From Rhodanobacter sp. L36 (GTDB lineage: Bacteria; Pseudomonadota; Gammaproteobacteria; Xanthomonadales; Rhodanobacteraceae): DNA of 64,000 nt. This document shows, piece by piece, positions 57,972 to 64,000 of this stretch. Positions within the stretch are counted from its first letter, which is position 1. The number at the start of each line of letters is the position of its first letter. The stretch is taken from contig NZ_LMUV01000011.1 of assembly GCF_009765755.1 (NCBI RefSeq), positions 721,425 to 785,424 on the forward strand, given 5' to 3'. The notes under the pieces are model-generated. The model was not told where the DNA came from. It saw only the letters and a program-made list of their open reading frames with translations, and ran no database searches. Position numbers and translations under genes: made by a program.

Positions 57972-60689
57972 ATGAAAGACGACGCAGGCACGATGAAGCA
58001 GCGGATGTGGAAGGTCGGCCGACGGTTGTCGGGCATCGGTGGCCCGACGATGCGCTGCATCGGTCTGTATCTGTGCCTTCTGCTCGTCGGAGTCACTGCA
58101 ACGAACGCGATGGCCGCGACCACGATGCATCCGCTGACGGATGGCTGGCGTTTCCGGCTGCTGCCGGGTTCGTCGGCCACGAAGGCGCATCCTGCAGCGG
58201 CGGCCTGGCACGACGCACACATTCCGGGAAGTGCCCAAACGGATCTGCTGTCTGCCGGGCTGATCGCCGACCCGTTCTATCGCGACAACGAGGCCAGCCT
58301 GCAGTGGATCGGCTTGGCCGACTGGCAGTACGAGCTGGCATTCGACGTGGATGCGGCGACCTTGCGGCACGGCCATGTCGATCTGGTGCTCGACGGGCTG
58401 GATACCTTTGCCGACGTATCGCTCAACGATTATCCGCTGCTCGCCGCGGACAACATGTTCCGGCGCTGGCGCGTGCCGGTGCGCCAGGTACTTCATGCGG
58501 GAAGCAATACGCTGCAAGTCACCTTGCATTCGCCGATCGCGCGACTGCAACCGTGGCTGCTCAAGCAGCCGTACGCGTTGCCCGGCGAATTCGATTCGAC
58601 ATTCGGCGATGAGCCGAAAGGCAAACAGACGTCCAATTACGTGCGCAAGGCCAACTATCAATATGGCTGGGACTGGGGTCCGCGCTACCTCACCGAAGGC
58701 ATCTGGCAGCCGGCGCACCTGGAAAGCTGGGACGACCTGCGCCTGACGGATTTCCACGTCGCGCAGCAACATGTCGATGCCGATGTCGCGCAGTTGCAGG
58801 CGCAGTTCGCGATCCGTGCTGATCACCCGTCGAAGGCGCAGATACAACTGACCTGGACCGCGCCGGACGGCAGCCATCACGACGCAAGCCAGAACGCATC
58901 GCTGAAGGCGGGCGACAACCAGATCGATCTGCCGTTGCACATCGATCACCCGCAACGCTGGTGGCCGGTCGGTTATGGCGCACCGAACATGTATCACTTC
59001 CACGCCATCGTCGTATCCAGCGGACAGACGATCGCGAGCATCGATCGCGATACAGGTTTGCGCAGCGTGGAGCTGCGTCGGCAGCGCGACCATTGGGGAC
59101 GCAGTTTCGAATTCGTCGTCAACGGGGTGCCGATCTTCGCCAAGGGTGCCAACCTGATTCCGTTCGACAGTTTTCCCGAACGTGTCACCGACGCGCGCAT
59201 GCTGCAAATTTTGCGATCCGCGCGCGACGCCAACATGAACATGCTGCGCATGTGGGGCGGCGGGCATTATCAGAGCGATGCGTTCTATGCGATGGCCGAC
59301 AAACTTGGCCTGATGATCTGGCAGGAGTTCATGTTCGGCGGCGCCATCACACCGTACGACGCCGCGTTTCGCGAGAACACGCGGCTCGAAGCCGTCGATC
59401 AGGTGCTGCGCCTGCGCGATCATCCGAGCATCGTGCTCTGGTGCGGCAACAACGAAGTGCAGACGAGCTGGGAATCCTGGGACGACCGCAAGAAGTTCGC
59501 CATCGATGTTGGGCCGGTGGAACGCGCACGTGTCGAAGGCGGCATGAAAACCCTGTTCGGCGAAACGCTGCGTGGCGTGGTCAGAAAATATTCGCCCGAC
59601 GTGCCTTACTGGGCCAGTTCGCCGAGCACGGATTTCGAAGGGCCGTCGAATGTTCCGGGCGACGGCGACATGCACGTGTGGGATGTCTGGTCCGGTTCTG
59701 CGCCGATCGAGGACTATCTGAAAAGCACGCCGCGCTTCCAGTCCGAATTCGGGTTGCAGTCGATGCCGGTGATGTCGACCATTCACGCTTTCGCCGCACC
59801 GGAGGATATGTCGGCCGACTCGCCAGTCATGCGCGCACACCAGAAATTCGACAGCGGCAACGGCAATCAGCGGCTGTTGCTGTACATCCGCAAGTATTAC
59901 GGCGAGCCGAAGGATTTCGAATCCTTCGTGTATCTCAGCCAGGTGATGCAGGCCGAAGGCATCGAGCTGGCCTCCGATCACCTGCGCAGTTCGCGGCCGC
60001 AGAACATGGGCTCGCTGTACTGGCAGCTCAACGATGTATGGCCAGGTGCATCGTGGTCCAGCGTCGATTACTTCGGACGATGGAAGGCGTTGCAGTTCCA
60101 CGCGAGGCGCTTCTATGCACCAGTGCGCGTCGCCGCGATCCGGCAGGACAGTCATACGGATGTCTCGGTCATTTCCGATCGCACCGAACCGTTCGATGCA
60201 CAGTTGCGCACACGCGTGATGGACGTGGATGGCAAGGTGCTCAGCGACCACAGTGTCCCGTTGAACGTGGCTGCGTTGAGCAGCGTGCGTGTGACGCAGT
60301 CGAGCGACGCGGCGTTGTTGCGCGACGCCGATCCGCATCGAACGTTCGCCGTGTTCGATGTGATGGCGCAGGGCAAATCGGTATCTCGTCAGCAGCTGTT
60401 CTTCGAGCCTGCGCTGTCGCTGCAATTACCCGATCCCGGTCTCGACGCGCAAATCAACGAGCGAGGCAGCGACATGGTGGTGACCGTCCGCGCCAAACGC
60501 TTCGCCCGTGAAGTGTGGATCGACTTCGGTTCGCTCGATGTGCAAGTACCGGATAACGCGTTCGATCTACTGCCGGGCGAAAGCGTCGAACTGAAAGTAA
60601 CCGGTAGCACCGATATCGACGCACTGCGGAAAGCCTTGCACGTGCGTTCGCTGTTCGGCGCAACCAAGTCGAAGGATGCAACACCATGA
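57972..60689 (+). CDS. Exported GH2 beta-mannosidase
   Basis: Removes terminal beta-mannose, for example the core mannose of N-glycans or mannan oligosaccharides. It is about 905 residues with a signal peptide (MRCIGLYLCLLLVGVTATNA, cleavage near MAA). A sugar-binding jelly roll, an Ig-like domain and a TIM barrel follow. The acid/base Glu is in LWCGNNEVQ and the nucleophile Glu in PRFQSEFGLQS. NMLRMWGGGHYQSDAFY and YWQLNDVWPGASW are typical of family 2 beta-mannosidases. Starts at 57972, 57993 and 58050 are possible; the last gives the cleanest signal peptide. It overlaps the next gene by 4 nt. Confidence 0.9.
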   Translation: MKDDAGTMKQRMWKVGRRLSGIGGPTMRCIGLYLCLLLVGVTATNAMAATTMHPLTDGWRFRLLPGSSATKAHPAAAAWHDAHIPGSAQTDLLSAGLIADPFYRDNEASLQWIGLADWQYELAFDVDAATLRHGHVDLVLDGLDTFADVSLNDYPLLAADNMFRRWRVPVRQVLHAGSNTLQVTLHSPIARLQPWLLKQPYALPGEFDSTFGDEPKGKQTSNYVRKANYQYGWDWGPRYLTEGIWQPAHLESWDDLRLTDFHVAQQHVDADVAQLQAQFAIRADHPSKAQIQLTWTAPDGSHHDASQNASLKAGDNQIDLPLHIDHPQRWWPVGYGAPNMYHFHAIVVSSGQTIASIDRDTGLRSVELRRQRDHWGRSFEFVVNGVPIFAKGANLIPFDSFPERVTDARMLQILRSARDANMNMLRMWGGGHYQSDAFYAMADKLGLMIWQEFMFGGAITPYDAAFRENTRLEAVDQVLRLRDHPSIVLWCGNNEVQTSWESWDDRKKFAIDVGPVERARVEGGMKTLFGETLRGVVRKYSPDVPYWASSPSTDFEGPSNVPGDGDMHVWDVWSGSAPIEDYLKSTPRFQSEFGLQSMPVMSTIHAFAAPEDMSADSPVMRAHQKFDSGNGNQRLLLYIRKYYGEPKDFESFVYLSQVMQAEGIELASDHLRSSRPQNMGSLYWQLNDVWPGASWSSVDYFGRWKALQFHARRFYAPVRVAAIRQDSHTDVSVISDRTEPFDAQLRTRVMDVDGKVLSDHSVPLNVAALSSVRVTQSSDAALLRDADPHRTFAVFDVMAQGKSVSRQQLFFEPALSLQLPDPGLDAQINERGSDMVVTVRAKRFAREVWIDFGSLDVQVPDNAFDLLPGESVELKVTGSTDIDALRKALHVRSLFGATKSKDATP

Positions 60690-62122
60690 CATCGAGACGC
60701 AGCGTATTGAAAGGCATGGCCGTGGCCGCAGGTGGCGGCATGCTCGGACGCATGCCGCTGGCGTGGGCCGCGAGTGGATTTGTCAGCAAGCGACCGCCGC
60801 TGGCGCAGCGAAAGTTCGTCAGTCCTGCGGTAGAAGCCTTGATCGCGCGCACCAAGGCCGGCATCGGCGATCCCGAGCTGGCGTGGTTGTTCGAGAACTG
60901 TTTTCCGAACACGCTCGATACCACAGTGCACACCGGCATGCTGCACGGCAAGCCGGATACGTTCATCGTCACCGGCGATATCGACGCGATGTGGATGCGC
61001 GATTCGTCCGCGCAAGTGTGGCCGTACGTGTCGCTGGCTACGCATGACGAATCGCTGCGACGGATGTTTCGCGGATTGATCCATCGCCACACGTCGTGCA
61101 TCTCGATCGATCCTTACGCCAACGCGTTCATGCCTGATCCGCGCGCAAAGAGCACGTTGACCTGGGCGCAGCAGGACCTCACCGACATGCGTCCCGGCGT
61201 CGCCGAGCGCAAATGGGAAATCGATTCGCTGTGCTATCCGATCCGGCTCGCCCATGCGTACTGGAAAGCCACCCGCGACCGGCAGCCGTTCGACGACGAC
61301 TGGCGCGCCGCCATGCATGCAGTGCTCGCGACATTCCGCGCACAGCAGCGCAAGGATGGCCCGGGTCCGTATCATTTTCAGCGCCCATCGGCGATCCCGA
61401 CCGACACCCAGTTTCTCGGCGGCTACGGCAATCCAACGCGGCCGGTCGGCATGATCCACGCGATGTTCCGACCGTCCGATGATGCCTGCATTTACCCGTT
61501 TTTCATTCCCGGCAATCTGTTCGCGGTAAGTACCCTGCGCGAACTTGCCACGTTGACCGTGGCGCTGCACGACGACCGCAAATTTGCGGCCGAGTGCAAC
61601 GCGCTCGCCGACGAGATCGAGCAGGCGCTGCAGCACCATGCCGTCATGCACGACGAACAAGGTCGCGAGATCTGGGCCTATGAAGTGGACGGCTATGGCA
61701 ACCAGTTGTTCATGGACGACGCCAACGCGCCGGGCCTGTCGAGTCTGGCGTACCTGAAGTGCTGCGCTGCCGATGACCCGCGCTACCTGCGCACGCGTGA
61801 GCGCGCGTGGAGCACGCAGAACCCGTATTTCTTCAGCGGAAAAATCGCGCAAGGTATCGGCGGGCCGCACGAAGGCCTGCGCATGATCTGGCCGATGTCG
61901 ATCATCATGCGCGCGCTGACCAGCGACAACGATGGCGACATCCGCCAGTGCCTGCAGTGGCTGAAGACCACGCATGCCGGCACCGGCTTCATGCACGAGG
62001 CTTTCGATCAGGACGACGCGTCGAAGTTCACGCGTCCCTGGTTCGCCTGGGCCAATACGCTGTTCGGCGAAATGATCGTGCAGCTTGCGGCGCAACGGCC
62101 GGCACTGCTGCGCAGGGCATGA
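60686..62122 (+). CDS. Tat-exported GH125 exo-alpha-1,6-mannosidase
   Basis: The 478-residue protein of family GH125 (formerly DUF1237) hydrolyses alpha-1,6-linked mannose. A Tat signal (TSRRSVLKGMAVAAGGGML) precedes an (alpha/alpha)6 barrel. Motifs include TFIVTGDIDAMWMRDSSAQVWPY, KWEIDSLCYPIRLA, FRPSDDACIYPFFIPGN, MDDANAPGLSSLAYL and HAGTGFMHEAF. The start overlaps the GH2 stop (ATGA). Twin-arginine export implies folding in the cytoplasm before secretion. Confidence 0.93.
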   Translation: MTSRRSVLKGMAVAAGGGMLGRMPLAWAASGFVSKRPPLAQRKFVSPAVEALIARTKAGIGDPELAWLFENCFPNTLDTTVHTGMLHGKPDTFIVTGDIDAMWMRDSSAQVWPYVSLATHDESLRRMFRGLIHRHTSCISIDPYANAFMPDPRAKSTLTWAQQDLTDMRPGVAERKWEIDSLCYPIRLAHAYWKATRDRQPFDDDWRAAMHAVLATFRAQQRKDGPGPYHFQRPSAIPTDTQFLGGYGNPTRPVGMIHAMFRPSDDACIYPFFIPGNLFAVSTLRELATLTVALHDDRKFAAECNALADEIEQALQHHAVMHDEQGREIWAYEVDGYGNQLFMDDANAPGLSSLAYLKCCAADDPRYLRTRERAWSTQNPYFFSGKIAQGIGGPHEGLRMIWPMSIIMRALTSDNDGDIRQCLQWLKTTHAGTGFMHEAFDQDDASKFTRPWFAWANTLFGEMIVQLAAQRPALLRRA

Positions 62123-62174
62123 CGATGCAAACCACTATCCACACGCACTTTGTTCAAGTACCGGAGAACGCACC

Positions 62175-64000
62175 ATGGTGACACGCCGACGTTTCCTGCA
62201 AGGCGCTGCTGCATTGACGTTGTTGGGCAGCGGACTCGATTCGCTCGCGGCGCTCGCGCCCAAAGGCAGTGGTGCGGCGCTTGGTGGCAATGCATCGTCA
62301 AGCAGCGTTGCCGCGGCCGTTTCAAAATACGTTGACGTATTCATCGGCACCGGCGGACACGGTCACGTATTCCCCGGCGCGACGATGCCGTTCGGCATGG
62401 TACAGCTCAGCCCCGACACGCATGATTCCGGCTGGGATGCATGCGCGGGTTATCACCAGGGCGACGGTTCGATCATGGGTTTTTCGCACACGCACCTGAG
62501 CGGAACGGGCGCCAGCGACATGCTCGACGTGCTGGTGATGCCGGCACAAGGCGAAGTGCTACTGCAGCCCGGCACCGGCCGGCCAGACCACAATTACCGT
62601 TCGCGTCACGACGGCAGCATCGACGACGGTACGCAGCTGGCGGCGAACAATAATTCGCCGCCTGGCCACGGCTATCGTTCGCGCTACGACCACGAACAAG
62701 CGCAACCCGGTTATTACCAAGTGCACCTTGCGGATCACGACATCCTCGCTGAACTGACGGCGACACTGCGCGCGGGTCTGCATCGCTATACCTTCCACGG
62801 CAAGGGCTCGGGCCACCTCCTGGTCGATCTCGCGCATGGCTTTCACGACCGTGCGAATGAGCCATGCAAGGTGACCGATGCGGAGCTGAAGCTAATCGGC
62901 GACGACACGCTGGTCGGCACGCGACGCGTGCATCAATGGGCGAATGGCCGACACATTTATTTCGCGATGAAATTGTCGCGCCCGATCGCGCGCGCGACGT
63001 TGTATTCCGAGGACGTGGCGTTGCCCACAGGCGCGAACAGCGCGAAAGGCGCGCATCTGAAAGCTGCGCTACATGTCGACGACGCATCGAGCGCGCCGCT
63101 GCTGGTGAAAGTCGGCATTTCCGGCGTGGATGTCGAAGGTGCGTTGCGCAACCTCGAAAGCGAAATCCCGGCGTGGGATTTCGAACACGTTCGGCAGACG
63201 GCACAGGCAGCGTGGGAAGGCGAGCTGTCGCGCATCCGCATCGACGCCGGTTCCGACGCGACCAAACGCATCTTCTACACCTCGCTGTATCACACAATGA
63301 TCGCTCCGACCTTGTTCAGCGATGTGGATGGTCGCTATCGCGGCATGGATCTGGCCGTACATCAGCTACCGCAAGGTTCCAACAACTACAGCACCTATTC
63401 GTTGTGGGACACCTATCGCGCGCAACATCCGTTGCTGACGTTGTACCAATCGCATCGCGTGCCCGACCTCGTCAACGGCCTCGTGCGCATGGCGGCGGAA
63501 AGTCCGGATGGCCCGCCGGTGTGGCCGCTGCAAGGTGTCGAGACGCAATGCATGATCGGCTATCACTCGGCGGTCGTTATCGCCGAGGCGCAGGCCAAGG
63601 GTTTCACCGGCATCGATTATGCGAAGGCCTGGCCGCTGTATCGCAAGCACGCGATGGATGCCGATTTCCGCGGCCTGGCCAACTATCGCAAGCTCGGTTA
63701 CATCCCCAGCGACAAGGAAGACGAAGCCGTCAGCAAGACGCTGGAATATGCGTACGACGACTGGGCCATGGCGCACATGGCGGACGCCGCAGGCGCGCAC
63801 GACGACGCAGAGAAGCTGCGCCAGCGCTCGCGCAACTATCGCAATGTGTTCGATCGCAAACTCACGTTCGTGCGCCCGCGTGGCGAGAACGGAAAGTGGC
63901 TCGAACCGTTCGATCCGCGCAGCATGGGTCACTCGGACAAGTGGCGCGACTTCACCGAGTCCAACTCGTGGCAGGCGACGTTCCTCAACCAGCACGACCT
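62175..64000 (+). CDS. Tat-exported GH92 alpha-mannosidase (3' end outside window)
   Basis: The first 608 codons of a calcium-dependent exo-alpha-mannosidase (often alpha-1,2) are visible. The ATG at 62175 has GGAG 9 nt upstream. A Tat motif (TRRRFLQGAAALTLLG) precedes the family signature VFIGTGGHGHVFPGATMPFG. FSHTHLSGTGASDMLD, LFSDVDGRYRGMD and YSLWDTYRAQHPLL follow. No stop occurs before position 64000. It follows GH125 by 52 bp in the same operon, so linkages alpha-1,2, alpha-1,6 and beta-1,4 of mannosyl glycans are covered by three adjacent enzymes. Confidence 0.92.
   Translation, partial: MVTRRRFLQGAAALTLLGSGLDSLAALAPKGSGAALGGNASSSSVAAAVSKYVDVFIGTGGHGHVFPGATMPFGMVQLSPDTHDSGWDACAGYHQGDGSIMGFSHTHLSGTGASDMLDVLVMPAQGEVLLQPGTGRPDHNYRSRHDGSIDDGTQLAANNNSPPGHGYRSRYDHEQAQPGYYQVHLADHDILAELTATLRAGLHRYTFHGKGSGHLLVDLAHGFHDRANEPCKVTDAELKLIGDDTLVGTRRVHQWANGRHIYFAMKLSRPIARATLYSEDVALPTGANSAKGAHLKAALHVDDASSAPLLVKVGISGVDVEGALRNLESEIPAWDFEHVRQTAQAAWEGELSRIRIDAGSDATKRIFYTSLYHTMIAPTLFSDVDGRYRGMDLAVHQLPQGSNNYSTYSLWDTYRAQHPLLTLYQSHRVPDLVNGLVRMAAESPDGPPVWPLQGVETQCMIGYHSAVVIAEAQAKGFTGIDYAKAWPLYRKHAMDADFRGLANYRKLGYIPSDKEDEAVSKTLEYAYDDWAMAHMADAAGAHDDAEKLRQRSRNYRNVFDRKLTFVRPRGENGKWLEPFDPRSMGHSDKWRDFTESNSWQATFLNQHD

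Noticed and set aside
57903..60425. 840-codon open frame antisense to the GH2 beta-mannosidase
   Set aside because: The sense strand encodes all catalytic motifs of a GH2 enzyme; the antisense frame has none.

Overview
The window is chromosomal DNA of a high-GC gammaproteobacterium, most likely of the order Xanthomonadales/Lysobacterales. Rhodanobacteraceae (Dyella, Luteibacter, Frateuria or Rhodanobacter type) is my best guess, from protein character, the divergent fur/omlA pair and the gene order rpsA-ihfB-lapA-lapB-wbpL-wbpM. No species can be named from the sequence alone. Nearly everything is intact and densely packed. I see no insertion sequence, prophage, CRISPR array, rRNA or tRNA gene; tmRNA is the one classical RNA gene.

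Positions 1-18400 are a housekeeping block. It holds rne (running off the left edge) divergent from rluC, then phhB, nfuA and two tandem monohaem cytochromes c. Next comes the conserved ssrA-smpB-ratA-rnfH-bamE-fur group, and then a divergent two-component pair (UhpB-like histidine kinase and LuxR-type regulator). The block ends with recN, hrcA-grpE-dnaK-dnaJ and dapB. Between fur and the kinase lies a structured GGA-rich RNA with its own terminator that looks like an RsmZ/CsrB-type sponge RNA.

Positions 18400-29200 hold a yybP-ykoY (Mn2+) riboswitch in front of a cation exchanger, a 2OG-Fe(II) oxygenase, carA-carB-greA and a zinc-free L36 paralogue. They continue with a LysR regulator, fadH (2,4-dienoyl-CoA reductase) and an acyl-CoA-binding protein. 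The LysR gene is divergent not from a protein gene but from a strongly folded, C-rich predicted small RNA.

Positions 29200-37600 carry cmk-rpsA-ihfB, lapA-lapB (LPS assembly control), wbpL-wbpM (O-antigen initiation and UDP-GlcNAc dehydratase) and galU, so this stretch serves translation and envelope polysaccharide synthesis. Positions 37800-48350 hold a giant membrane-anchored alpha-2-macroglobulin and pbpC (PBP1C), a known functional pair. Here they are separated by an opposing cassette of cytochrome b561, ECF sigma factor and zinc-finger anti-sigma factor.

Positions 48400-57900 are accessory. They contain a coupled FAD oxidase/CsaA-like/GNAT trio, a subclass B3 metallo-beta-lactamase converging on another MBL-fold hydrolase, and a coupled trio of exported cupredoxin, periplasm-sensing GGDEF-EAL protein and outer-membrane barrel. 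A quinone oxidoreductase follows. Positions 57900-64000 begin a mannoside-degradation operon (GH2 beta-mannosidase, Tat-exported GH125 and GH92 alpha-mannosidases) behind a perfect 14-bp operator-like palindrome; the GH92 gene runs off the right edge.

The observations I would follow first are the two uncharacterised small RNAs, the cupredoxin/c-di-GMP/outer-membrane trio and the Mn riboswitch-exchanger pair.
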